Positions 19,002-27,145 are shown, numbered from the stretch's first letter. The stretch is 64,000 nucleotides of DNA from Pseudoalteromonas aurantia (GCF_005886875.1 NZ_PNBY01000018.1:40781-104780); one strand, 5' to 3'. The notes: generated by a model not told the origin, from the sequence alone. Program-made: numbers and translations.

Positions 19002-19795
19002 TCCAGTATGTTCAAAATAATGCGCAGGTTATGGCGTTATCGGCACAATTACTCCCACCAGAGGGGAGCCGTTTAACGTGCATTGACTATTTGTCAGATG
19101 TGTTGCCTGGATTACTTGCAGAGTGCCGTATTGATCCGAATAAGATTGATTTGATCTTAACGCTATCAACAAGTACCGATCATTTGGTTGAGAAAACACA
19201 GATCCACACTCCGCGATTAGGCTATCCAGTGCAACACTACATGATGGCCAGTAATGCCTTTGTGTTGGACTTGCAAGATACCGCTTGGTCACAGGCATTG
19301 GAAGTGGCAAATGGGTATTTGGCGGGCACCGATATGCAGTACGTGTTGGTGGTAGAAGCGAACTCCTTTCCAGTCGAGCAAGCAAATAGCCGCTTTCATG
19401 GTGCGCGTGCACTCATGGTGGCTAAATCCGCAGAGGTGAGTCAAGCCTCACTTGGTATACATGAATTGGTAGATTGCTCACCGATGACATTGGTTTATGA
19501 AGGAGAAAAAATCACATTATCAGCTTACAACCCGCTGTTATTCAGTAAGTTAATAGCGGGGTTCGAGCCATTAATCGATGGTTTTACGAATATTGATAAG
19601 CCGATGTTGCTTGATTTACCCCCTGATCTGCAGCCACAAGTCAGCGCTGAATTGACGGTGCAGTATCCACATATTCGTTGGTGGGATTGGAATGCCGCTA
19701 GACGCGGTGCGGAAGATGTCATTTGGGTGAGTTATGAGCCGTTCCGTCACCGTTTGGTGGCACGCGAAACATGTATACAAGGAGATAGGTTATGA
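18998..19795 (+). CDS. pqsB: PqsB-like non-catalytic subunit of the alkylquinolone synthase
   Basis: Thiolase-fold protein of 265 residues that lacks the Cys-His-Asn triad of KAS III enzymes. By eye it follows Pseudomonas PqsB (283 residues): IDLILTLSTSTDHLVEK corresponds to IDLIVGLALSPDHLIEN, GYPVQHYMMASNAFVLDL to GHPLQKVLGANRAHVFDL, and the end WVSYEPFRHRLV to LISFDPFGMVVE. PqsB forms a heterodimer with PqsC that condenses an octanoyl group with 2-aminobenzoylacetate to give 2-heptyl-4-quinolone. ATGA overlaps with the genes on both sides imply coupled translation, fitting a fixed PqsB:PqsC ratio. Confidence 0.82.
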   Translation: MIQYVQNNAQVMALSAQLLPPEGSRLTCIDYLSDVLPGLLAECRIDPNKIDLILTLSTSTDHLVEKTQIHTPRLGYPVQHYMMASNAFVLDLQDTAWSQALEVANGYLAGTDMQYVLVVEANSFPVEQANSRFHGARALMVAKSAEVSQASLGIHELVDCSPMTLVYEGEKITLSAYNPLLFSKLIAGFEPLIDGFTNIDKPMLLDLPPDLQPQVSAELTVQYPHIRWWDWNAARRGAEDVIWVSYEPFRHRLVARETCIQGDRL

Positions 19796-20892
19796 CATGC
19801 GGTGTAACTATTCGTGCCATTGCGACACGAGTGCCTACGATATCGGTTAGTAACTTTGATGAAAATTGGTTTCCTGACATCGATAAACAGAGCAAATTAG
19901 CTTGGCAAGAAAAGTGGGGCATTGAGCAACGTTTTTATACTGATCATTTAAGACATAGTCCTATGACATTGGCGTGTGATGCCGCGCGCGAAGCGATGAA
20001 TCTGGCTGAGGTACCGAGTCATGACATTGACTTGCTGATAACCAGTTCAACTAATGCAATGCAACTGGCTGAAAATACACAGTGTGGTTTACCAGCAAAT
20101 GTCTTTTATCCGCGGAACAGTTATGCCACTAAGCGCTTATTAGGCCTTGAGAACGCAATGGCATTTGACATTCAAAATGAGTGCTCAAGCATGATGGATG
20201 CAATGCAAATAGGCCATAACGCGATTAAAACGGGTCAAGCTAAACAGGTTCTGCTGATTGTTCAAGAGTCTAGTTATGAAGTGATGGATAGAACGAATGT
20301 GAATGGTATGAACTTTGGTGACGGTTACGCCGCTATTGTTCTTAGTCATGATGATGATCCGACGCTGGGTATTCAATCACAAGCTTATCAAAGCTTTTCA
20401 AACAATTACGAGCTCTCGACGGTCAGCTGGGATAAGCATGTCAATACGCCATCTCATATGAGTTTTCAAATGGCTGAGACTGGTGCCAGTGAAATGGGTA
20501 AATTTGTTCCAAAATACCTTCCTAAATTGGTGAAGCGTGCTTTGGCAAAAGCACAGTTGAGCAATGCCGATATTGATTTTTATGTATTCCACCAGCCTGC
20601 ACGTAAGCTCATTGATGCGTGGTGTGCATTATTGGATGTATCTCATGAAAAGACGCTGAAAATTATGCAGCAGTATGGGTGTGCGGTCTCGGCTGCTATG
20701 CCAATTGCATTCAATTTGGCACTACAGCAGCAGCTAATCCCTGAAAACGGCAAAATTATCATCGCTAGCCCATCTGTTGGTTGGGGTTTTGGTGCCCAAG
20801 TGTGGCAGTTGGGTGAACTGCCCAAGTGCGCGCCAGAGATCCATCAAACGGTATTAGAAATGTGTAATCACACTAAAAAGGACGTGTTATGA
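19792..20892 (+). CDS. pqsC: PqsC-like catalytic subunit of the alkylquinolone synthase
   Basis: KAS III-like enzyme, 366 residues (Pseudomonas PqsC 348). The nucleophile is Cys131 in IQNECSSMMDA and the active-site His is His267 in YVFHQPARK. At the position of the usual catalytic Asn (NTSAA in FabH) it has Cys297 in YGCAVSAAMP, so it retains only a Cys-His pair; PqsC is known to be unusual in lacking the Asn. Together with the PqsB-like protein it should transfer a fatty acyl group to 2-aminobenzoylacetate and form the quinolone ring. It overlaps both neighbours by four bases (ATGA). Confidence 0.84.
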   Translation: MTCGVTIRAIATRVPTISVSNFDENWFPDIDKQSKLAWQEKWGIEQRFYTDHLRHSPMTLACDAAREAMNLAEVPSHDIDLLITSSTNAMQLAENTQCGLPANVFYPRNSYATKRLLGLENAMAFDIQNECSSMMDAMQIGHNAIKTGQAKQVLLIVQESSYEVMDRTNVNGMNFGDGYAAIVLSHDDDPTLGIQSQAYQSFSNNYELSTVSWDKHVNTPSHMSFQMAETGASEMGKFVPKYLPKLVKRALAKAQLSNADIDFYVFHQPARKLIDAWCALLDVSHEKTLKIMQQYGCAVSAAMPIAFNLALQQQLIPENGKIIIASPSVGWGFGAQVWQLGELPKCAPEIHQTVLEMCNHTKKDVL

Positions 20893-21893
20893 GCCAAAGT
20901 TATATTGTTGGAACTGGCTATTATTTGCCAGAAAATAAAGTGGATAATCATGATATTGCAAAGCGGATCAATACATCTGATGACTTTATTCGTACTCGTA
21001 TTGGTGTGAAAACCCGTTTTCATGCCCAGCCCACTCAATCGTGCAGTGATTTGATGTTAGCTGCGGCAAAAATGGCGATTTCTCAGGCAAATGTACAGCT
21101 TGAAGACATCGATATGTTAATTGTAAATACGTTGAGTCCTGATATCCACGACCCATCTCAGGCCTGTGTATTGGCCGATAAGCTCGGCTTGTCAGAAGTC
21201 GCGGCCTTTGATATTCGTGCACAATGCAGTGGTCTATTGTATGGCATTAATATCGCCAAAAATTTTATTGTGGCAAAAGAGAGGCGCTGCGTGTTAGTTG
21301 TTGCGGGAGAGCTCTTATCTAAACGCATAGATACCAGCGATGCGGGGCGCAACCTAGCGGTTATGCTCGGTGATGGCAGTGGCGCTGTTGTTGTTAGTGA
21401 TACCGCAGATAGTGAAAGGCAATGTGGTGAGCTGGTGGATATGGTGATAAGTGCTGACGGGCGACAGTGGCAAAGTTTAGTAACACGGGTTCCTGGTAGC
21501 GCGCAGCGGCAATTTCACCAAGCTGATGACGGGGATGACGGCCATAGTTTTATGCGTATGAATGGGCCCAATGTCTTTGAACATGGGGTCACAAAGTTTT
21601 GTGAAATTGCCCACACCATATTGATGCGGAATCAGTTGAAAGTTGCTGATATAGATAAGTTTATAGTCCACCAGCCGAACCTAAGAATGTTGGAAGAAAT
21701 TCAACATAAATTAGACATAGATCCACAGAAAATGCCAATCAATGTCACTGATTATGGAAACATGGCGTCGGCATCTACAGCGGTTACGCTGGCACAAAGC
21801 TGCCAGTCTGGTGTTATTCAAAAAGGGGATTGGGTACTGATCTTGTCTTATGGTGCTGGCGCTACTTGGGCTGGCGCATTGGTAAAGTTTTAG
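20889..21893 (+). CDS. pqsD: PqsD-like 2-aminobenzoylacetyl-CoA synthase (KAS III fold)
   Basis: FabH-related condensing enzyme expected to join anthraniloyl-CoA with malonyl-CoA or malonyl-ACP. The full triad is present: Cys113 in IRAQCSGLLYG, His261 in FIVHQPNLRML and Asn291 in DYGNMASASTA, nearly the same numbering as Pseudomonas PqsD (112, 257, 287). The length is 334 (337 there). The possibility that it is an ordinary fatty-acid FabH is reduced by its place between PqsC-like and PqsE-like genes. The start overlaps the pqsC stop by four bases. Confidence 0.83.
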   Translation: MSQSYIVGTGYYLPENKVDNHDIAKRINTSDDFIRTRIGVKTRFHAQPTQSCSDLMLAAAKMAISQANVQLEDIDMLIVNTLSPDIHDPSQACVLADKLGLSEVAAFDIRAQCSGLLYGINIAKNFIVAKERRCVLVVAGELLSKRIDTSDAGRNLAVMLGDGSGAVVVSDTADSERQCGELVDMVISADGRQWQSLVTRVPGSAQRQFHQADDGDDGHSFMRMNGPNVFEHGVTKFCEIAHTILMRNQLKVADIDKFIVHQPNLRMLEEIQHKLDIDPQKMPINVTDYGNMASASTAVTLAQSCQSGVIQKGDWVLILSYGAGATWAGALVKF

Positions 21894-21901
21894 GTGTCGT
21901 G

Positions 21902-22846
21902 ATGAGCAAAAGTAATTTATGGCAGCAGCATATGGGTGAACATGATAATAACTTGTTCTTATTAGGCATCATTGATGTACCTATGTATCTTATTAAAGTG
22001 TCTGGTGGTTGGGCTTTATTAGAAGGATCTGTTGAGCCATTGGCTCCACGTATTTTGCAGCAATTAAAACACATTGTTGGTGATCTGGCACAGATAAAGT
22101 ACTGGTTTATAACTCACTCGCACTATGATCACATTGGTACATTGGCCTTACTGTATCCCTTATTACCCTGTGTGCGGGTGTTTACTTCAAAGCTAACCAA
22201 GCGGGCATTAAGTCATGAAAAAGCCAATGAAGTAACCCGTAAGCTTACCAACAGTTTATACAAGATCATGCCGCAAGCAGAGTATGCAGATCACACATTG
22301 CAAGCAACAAAAATCGCGTTTGCTGATATTCCGGTAGAAGTCTTAGAAGATGGACAGCAGATTGATTTTGATGAGTCACACTGTATGGTCGCGATTGCAA
22401 CACCTGGTCATGCGAAATGCTTATTGAGCTTTTATGAGCCCAAGTTTAAGCGTTTATATGTGTCCGATGCCTTGGGGGAAATGGTATCACCTAATCAATG
22501 GGAACCTCTTATTTTTCAAGATTATCAGATGTATATCGCATCATTAAAACGGTTACAGCAGTTAGACATTGCACAACTTGTATTAGGTCATCATGGTATT
22601 TTGTATGGTGACTTAGCGCAGCAAGCCCCTGCGCTTGCTGAGCAAGGGGTCTATCAATTTATACGTAATGCGACACAAGTATTTAAGCATTGCTCACAAG
22701 ACATCGCATACACTGCGCAGCAAATTTCTGAGTCAAGCCGAGCGTCTACGGCTACATTTGTATCTAAAAAGCTTCACTACAATGGCACGCTATTTATGCT
22801 CAAGTTAACGGGCGTTGTGCCAGAGAGTGAGCAGGTTCTGTCATAA
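21902..22846 (+). CDS. pqsE: PqsE-like metallo-beta-lactamase-fold thioesterase
   Basis: Metallo-hydrolase of 314 residues (Pseudomonas PqsE 301). The metal-binding motif is YWFITHSHYDHIG (His72, His74, Asp76, His77), with further ligands His170 in TPGHAK, Asp189 in SDALGE and His230 in VLGHHGILYG; PqsE has the same YW-ITH-HYDH, DALGE and PGHGGLL signatures. In Pseudomonas it hydrolyses 2-aminobenzoylacetyl-CoA to the free acid and also partners the regulator RhlR. An upstream reading from 21830 overlaps pqsD deeply; I choose the ATG at 21902, nine bases after the pqsD stop. Confidence 0.85.
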   Translation: MSKSNLWQQHMGEHDNNLFLLGIIDVPMYLIKVSGGWALLEGSVEPLAPRILQQLKHIVGDLAQIKYWFITHSHYDHIGTLALLYPLLPCVRVFTSKLTKRALSHEKANEVTRKLTNSLYKIMPQAEYADHTLQATKIAFADIPVEVLEDGQQIDFDESHCMVAIATPGHAKCLLSFYEPKFKRLYVSDALGEMVSPNQWEPLIFQDYQMYIASLKRLQQLDIAQLVLGHHGILYGDLAQQAPALAEQGVYQFIRNATQVFKHCSQDIAYTAQQISESSRASTATFVSKKLHYNGTLFMLKLTGVVPESEQVLS

Positions 22847-22856
22847 AGGAGTGAAT

Positions 22857-23594
22857 ATGAAATACCAAGAAACACAATTAATAGCTGTGATCACTGGGGG
22901 TAATAAAGGTCTGGGGTTTGCGGTTGCACAGCAGTTAGCCCAACTGGGTTATCGCGTGGTGTTGACGGCGAGAAACGAACAGGCGGGTCAAGCTGCGGTG
23001 AAGGCACTTGCTGAAAAAGGATTAGAAGTAGACTTTTTACCTTTGGATATTAGCGAGACTGCCAGTATTACCGCTTTTACGTCGGCCATGGCTACTCGAT
23101 ATCAACGGTGTGATGTACTCATTAATAATGCTGGGGTCTTTTTTGACTGGGAAGTCTCAGCGTCAAAAGTACAGCTTGAGGAGCTGCACACAACGTTTCA
23201 AACCAATGTGTGGGGCACTATTAATGTGACTCAACATCTGATGCCATTACTGCACAAATCGCTGCGAGGTAAAATAATAAATGTGAGCAGTGACTTGGGA
23301 TCTTTGAGTTTCGCCAGTGATAAAGAGAACGAATATTACTCGGTGTCTGGTGTGGCATATCGAATGTCTAAAGCTGCGTTGAATATGTATAGCATTGCTT
23401 TATCTAAAGAATGCGAGGCAAGCAATATAGTGGTGAGTGTTGTGTCTCCAGGGTGGTGTCAAACCGATATGGGAACCGATGCTGCACCTCGTTCACCTAT
23501 ACAGGGGGCAAAAAGTATTGTGGAAGTGGTTCAAGCGCCGTCAACTCAGTTTCACGGAAAGTTTGTGTTAGATGGCCAAATATTGGCTTGGTAA
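22857..23594 (+). CDS. Short-chain dehydrogenase/reductase, carbonyl-reductase type
   Basis: NAD(P)-dependent oxidoreductase of 245 residues. The cofactor motif TGGNKGLG is at 13-20, followed by TARN (NADP-type Arg), NNAG at 90-93, Ser144/145 in NVSSDLG, and the active-site Tyr168 and Lys172 in YRMSK. A region between the Ser and Tyr (DLGSLSFASDKENEYYSV) is longer than in classical SDRs, as in carbonyl reductases. The ATG at 22857 has AAGGAG eight bases upstream; a longer reading from 22815 overlaps pqsE and is not used. The substrate is unknown: it may act on the acyl chain, a keto intermediate, or an oxidised quinolone. Confidence 0.82.
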   Translation: MKYQETQLIAVITGGNKGLGFAVAQQLAQLGYRVVLTARNEQAGQAAVKALAEKGLEVDFLPLDISETASITAFTSAMATRYQRCDVLINNAGVFFDWEVSASKVQLEELHTTFQTNVWGTINVTQHLMPLLHKSLRGKIINVSSDLGSLSFASDKENEYYSVSGVAYRMSKAALNMYSIALSKECEASNIVVSVVSPGWCQTDMGTDAAPRSPIQGAKSIVEVVQAPSTQFHGKFVLDGQILAW

Positions 23595-23618
23595 TAGTGG
23601 GTAATTAAGGAAAATATT

Positions 23619-24800
23619 ATGAGCATGAATAAGCAAAGTACTCAGCACAGTCAGCAACGCATTGGTGAACGATTTGCCTCGTTTGTTGAAAAACACCCGA
23701 TTTGGCAAAACCCTTTACTACAGGGCTGCGCTAATAATGAGCTAGAAATTGATGATTATGGGTTTGTGATCAGTCAGCATTTTTATTACTCGCGTGGTTT
23801 TACGCGCTTACTGAGTGCGTTAATGATGCAATGTGATAATGACTACTACCGTGTAGAGCTGTCTCATAACTTATGGGAAGAAGCAGGAGAGGAAGAACAA
23901 GAGAATTGTCATTCTAACTTGCTACGACGTATGATCACAGAGACTTTCGGTTTAGAAAACCCTGATCAAACTCAGTTTAGAGATTATACCGTTCAATACT
24001 TCAACGATTGCTTAGATTATTTAAAAAATTGCGATTTAGTTAGGGCCGCAGCATTTCTTGGATGGGGAACGGAAGGGGTTGTTCCGCGGATCTATAGCTA
24101 CTTATTTAATGGGTTAGTGGCTAAAGGAGTACCTGAAGACGAGTTGCTTTACCTGAGCTTACATATGGAATGTGACGATGAGCATTCAGAAGTGATTGAG
24201 GCCATTGCCTTAGATGCGTGTGGCGGTGATACAGAATCGCACTGGTTGGCCATTGAAGAAGCGATAGATCACTCGCTTACACTGCGAGATAGGTATTTTA
24301 AAAAGCTATATGCAGAGCTACAAAGTCAACCGCTTAATACGCTTGTTGGTCAAGTGACGAAAGCACAGCCTTATGCGGATCTCACGCAATTAAGTGGGTT
24401 GTATACACATGTAGATAGCCAGTCAGGTGTGCCACTGTATAAAAATAGTAATGATCAACGGGTCAGCTTTGAAGTGACACGCTTTAATGTGGCCAGTGAG
24501 GTGATTGATCCACGTTTATTGGAGATCCCCGTTGGTAAGTGCAATGAAAAACACCGACATGCCCATGAGTCGATCTTTTATGTGCTATCAGGGGAAGGTG
24601 TTGTGCATGTTGGTGATAAGGAAATTACCGTAAGACCCGGAGATTTAGCCTATGTACCACGATGGTATGATCATTATACTGCGAATACAGGTGACTCAGT
24701 GCTGAAGATATTGGCATTAACCGACTATGGGCTAACACGGTGTTTTGCCAGTAATACCGAGCGAAGCTACCGACAGCAGCCCAGTAACGTCGCAGTGTAA
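23619..24800 (+). CDS. Haem-oxygenase-like diiron oxidase fused to a cupin
   Basis: Two-domain non-haem iron protein of 393 residues. Residues 10-235 are a helical haem-oxygenase-like diiron (HDO/TenA-like) domain with candidate ligands Glu88, His98, Glu152, His182, Asp186 and His189; the spacings (10, 30, 4, 3) equal those I recall for the SznF N-oxygenase ligands. Residues 285-370 are a cupin with His312, His314, Glu317 and His352 (KHRHAHES and YDHYTAN). SznF also joins an HDO domain to a C-terminal cupin. It is the last gene of the cluster, with AAGGA seven bases before the ATG. A plausible role is oxygen-dependent tailoring, for example N- or C-hydroxylation, but the substrate is not known. 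Confidence 0.8.
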   Translation: MSMNKQSTQHSQQRIGERFASFVEKHPIWQNPLLQGCANNELEIDDYGFVISQHFYYSRGFTRLLSALMMQCDNDYYRVELSHNLWEEAGEEEQENCHSNLLRRMITETFGLENPDQTQFRDYTVQYFNDCLDYLKNCDLVRAAAFLGWGTEGVVPRIYSYLFNGLVAKGVPEDELLYLSLHMECDDEHSEVIEAIALDACGGDTESHWLAIEEAIDHSLTLRDRYFKKLYAELQSQPLNTLVGQVTKAQPYADLTQLSGLYTHVDSQSGVPLYKNSNDQRVSFEVTRFNVASEVIDPRLLEIPVGKCNEKHRHAHESIFYVLSGEGVVHVGDKEITVRPGDLAYVPRWYDHYTANTGDSVLKILALTDYGLTRCFASNTERSYRQQPSNVAV

Positions 24801-24830
24801 CCCTGGGCGTTACCAAAATTATACATCAAT

Positions 24831-24856
24831 AAAAGCCTCGCATTGCGAGGCTTTTT
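24831..24856 (+). terminator. Rho-independent terminator after the biosynthetic cluster
   Basis: Stem AAAAGCCTCGC / GCGAGGCTTTT around ATT, with T-runs on both strands. It closes the cluster and, being A-rich on the other side, can also serve the converging thioredoxin-like operon. Confidence 0.9.
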
Positions 24857-24859
24857 AAT

Positions 24860-25651
24860 TTACAAACGTTTAGGTGGCTTTGCGCCTCGAAAGGCTACTT
24901 CATCTTGGTCATTTAATACTATCCAATAAGGTAAACTCGTTACCTGATATTTCTGAAATAGTTGGTTTTTTTGATCAAGTACCACAGGGTGAGTGAGTGA
25001 GAATCGCCTTTTATAGGCTCGCACGTCATCCATAGAAATATAGAATGGCTTGATAATCGTTGTCACCGGCAATGTGGTGATATTGGCTAATTGATTGTTT
25101 GCGGCTATTTTTTTCTCACACAATGGCAGGTGTTGAAAAGGGCACAAAGCGTCGCTAAAAAACAGCACTTGGGCGGGACTATTTTGACCAAACACGTGAC
25201 TGTTTCCATCACTGTCGGTGAGCGTAACCGGTTTGCTTACAGGTAAAGCATCAATAATACCGTCATGGCTAATGGTGGTGTCTGATTTGTCGGTACCAAG
25301 ATAGCTAATTTTTTTGGCTTTGCCATCAAATATAAACACCTGTGAGGGGGTTTTCCATACCCCTAGAGACAGGGCGAGACGTTGGTTTTTATCAATTTCC
25401 AGGCCTTTAAATTGGGGGTTGCTTTTGACAAATTGTGACACGACGTGCGCATCAATGTTGATGTCGGGTTGCACGTAAATTCGTGTAACGTCTGCTTTTA
25501 CGGCGGGTAAAGTGGTGGGTGCATAGTATTCATCCCACAAATTAATGAATACCACTTCAACGGGACCTCGTTCGGGCAGCGTCAGTGCATATGCGGGTAA
25601 ATGGGTTACAAATAAGAAAAAACACAGAGGTAAATAGTGAAAGCAAGTCAT
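24860..25651 (-). CDS. Exported protein with thioredoxin-like fold
   Basis: The signal peptide MTCFHYLPLCFFLFVTHLPAYA follows the ATG at 25651, which has AAGGAT about nine bases upstream; the longer reading from 25696 overlaps the previous gene and is rejected. The mature part of about 240 residues appears to contain two thioredoxin-like halves: FINLWDEYYAP near the start, without CxxC, and a second around VLFFSDALCPFQHLPLC through the cis-Pro-like TSLPYWIVL. Two Cys lie ten residues apart. It is the third gene of a three-gene periplasmic redox operon. I do not recognise a named family. Confidence 0.6.
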   Translation of the reverse strand: MTCFHYLPLCFFLFVTHLPAYALTLPERGPVEVVFINLWDEYYAPTTLPAVKADVTRIYVQPDINIDAHVVSQFVKSNPQFKGLEIDKNQRLALSLGVWKTPSQVFIFDGKAKKISYLGTDKSDTTISHDGIIDALPVSKPVTLTDSDGNSHVFGQNSPAQVLFFSDALCPFQHLPLCEKKIAANNQLANITTLPVTTIIKPFYISMDDVRAYKRRFSLTHPVVLDQKNQLFQKYQVTSLPYWIVLNDQDEVAFRGAKPPKRL

Positions 25652-25661
25652 CGTAGGATCC

Positions 25662-26126
25662 TTATTTAAGTGCTTCAAGTCTTTGTTTGAGTTCATCGGT
25701 CAGTAGGGTGCTGCGATATACTTCGTTCCCATCGCTATCCAGCAATATATGTGTCGGTGTGCCCGTGACTTTAAATTGTTGAACGAGGTGACCTTGTGCA
25801 TCGAAGATAGTCGGGATCGTATAACGATGTTTATTCATGTAGCGTCTGATCAGGCCGATATTCTGATTAAATCCCACATTAACGGCAATCACTTGTAGTT
25901 TGTTGTGTGTCTCTTGATAGGTTTCTTGTAAATGTGGCATTTCTTCTAAGCAGTAGCTGCACCATGTTGCCCAAAACTTTAAATAAATAGGCGCATCTCC
26001 TTCAGGTAATTGTTGCCCGGTTATCGACGTGGCCGAAAATGTCGTTGTGTTGGATGGGGTTGCATATGCCACAGTGTTGAGACTGCTGAGTACTAAAATA
26101 GCAGCGGAAAGCGTTGTATATGTCAT
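25662..26126 (-). CDS. TlpA/ResA-like periplasmic thiol-disulfide oxidoreductase
   Basis: Secreted thioredoxin-fold protein of 154 residues. A signal peptide ends near TVAYA, then comes FWATWCSYCLEEMPHLQ with the CxxC active site (WCSYC), and TGTPTHILLDSDG with the cis-Pro. The ATG at 26126 has AAGGAAAT upstream, which decides against the longer reading from 26213. It lies 11 bases upstream of the exported thioredoxin-like gene and just after the DsbD-type membrane gene, which likely feeds it electrons from cytoplasmic thioredoxin. Confidence 0.85.
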   Translation of the reverse strand: MTYTTLSAAILVLSSLNTVAYATPSNTTTFSATSITGQQLPEGDAPIYLKFWATWCSYCLEEMPHLQETYQETHNKLQVIAVNVGFNQNIGLIRRYMNKHRYTIPTIFDAQGHLVQQFKVTGTPTHILLDSDGNEVYRSTLLTDELKQRLEALK

Positions 26127-26137
26127 GATATTTCCTT

Positions 26138-26824
26138 TTAGATATAAATAAGTTGTCCAGCCCGTAATAAGTAGTACTGACTCATTATGAGCAGCAGCAC
26201 AAACATGAACCATTGAATGGTATTTAGCCAGCGGCCAGATTTTGGTATTTTTGCAATGAACCCACTAAAAATACCGGCAAGAAATAGAAGTAAGCACATA
26301 CCAACTGCAAATGAGAAGAGTATTGCAATACCCCACGTTATATTTTGTTGCTCAGCGACGAACAGTAAAATCGCGGCCAATATTGGCGAGCTACATGGGG
26401 CTGCAACAAAGCCACTGGCAACCCCCATCAGTAACGCGGAATGTGAGTGTTGCTTTTGCGAAAATGCATACAAAAAAGTAGGCAGTGGGATCCAGCCCTT
26501 TAGTACAAAAGCAAACAGCAATAGCAAATTGGCGAATATGATTTGCGTGAATGGGTGGCTGGCGATGGAGCCAAAGAATTGGCCGCTCAGTGCCGCTGTG
26601 GCTCCGAGTATTGCATAAACAGACGATAAGCCTAGACAGTATAGTAATGCCCGTAGAGTAACGCTTGAAGTACTATTCTGACTTAAGGTCGCGATGGTAA
26701 TGGGTAGCAATGGATAGAGACAGGTAGAGAGACTGGTTAATAGTCCCATAAAGAACGCCAGCAATATCCAATAGAAGCTTGGGGGGCTTTGTTGTAATAA
26801 CTCAATGAACACGGATTCGGTCAT
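26138..26824 (-). CDS. CcdA/DsbD-type membrane electron transporter
   Basis: Hydrophobic protein with about six membrane helices. The two conserved membrane Cys are in SLSTCLYPLLPIT and VAAPCSSPILAAIL, each in the Pro-flanked setting of the DsbD/CcdA family, which carries reducing power from thioredoxin to periplasmic partners. It lacks the periplasmic alpha and gamma domains of full-length DsbD; the two genes downstream may supply them. The start is set at the ATG at 26824; an upstream reading from 26872 has no better support. Confidence 0.82.
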   Translation of the reverse strand: MTESVFIELLQQSPPSFYWILLAFFMGLLTSLSTCLYPLLPITIATLSQNSTSSVTLRALLYCLGLSSVYAILGATAALSGQFFGSIASHPFTQIIFANLLLLFAFVLKGWIPLPTFLYAFSQKQHSHSALLMGVASGFVAAPCSSPILAAILLFVAEQQNITWGIAILFSFAVGMCLLLFLAGIFSGFIAKIPKSGRWLNTIQWFMFVLLLIMSQYYLLRAGQLIYI

Positions 26825-26872
26825 GATGTTCTCGATGAATGACAGTGTTAGCAAAATTAATTGAATTGACAC

Positions 26873-27140
26873 AGAACACCATCAAGAATGGCTGAAATAT
26901 ATATAAAAAAATAAAAACATTATAAATCATATTGTTAATTGGTTTTTTTTTGTGTTTTTCTCGCGATATAAAATAGAGAAATGCAAATAGATAATGATGC
27001 GGTGTGAGGGGGGAACTCGAGTGGTGTGAAAAGGTGATTTGACACGGGCTATTAGGTTTAATATTTATCCACTCTATGGCGGTTAAAGCGCTTATCAGAA
27101 CCGATTACGGTGGGAGGTGAAGATAACTTGAAGAAGCGTA
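26873..27140. other. Intergenic stretch upstream of the redox operon
   Basis: AT-rich, no coding potential seen. It should contain the promoter of the three-gene redox operon; I could not pick out a convincing -10/-35 pair. Confidence 0.4.
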
Positions 27141-27145
27141 AACAA

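Noticed and set aside
20889..21893. Housekeeping FabH for fatty-acid initiation
   Set aside because: It has the FabH triad but sits in an overlapping chain between PqsC- and PqsE-like genes and is not in a fab operon; PqsD is the better fit.
24860..26872. Redox operon as part of quinolone synthesis
   Set aside because: It is on the opposite strand behind a strong bidirectional terminator and encodes periplasmic thiol chemistry; no sequence link with the pathway.
9487..27140. The accessory block as an integrative element
   Set aside because: No integrase, transposase, tRNA attachment site or flanking direct repeats were seen, so no mobile element is claimed.
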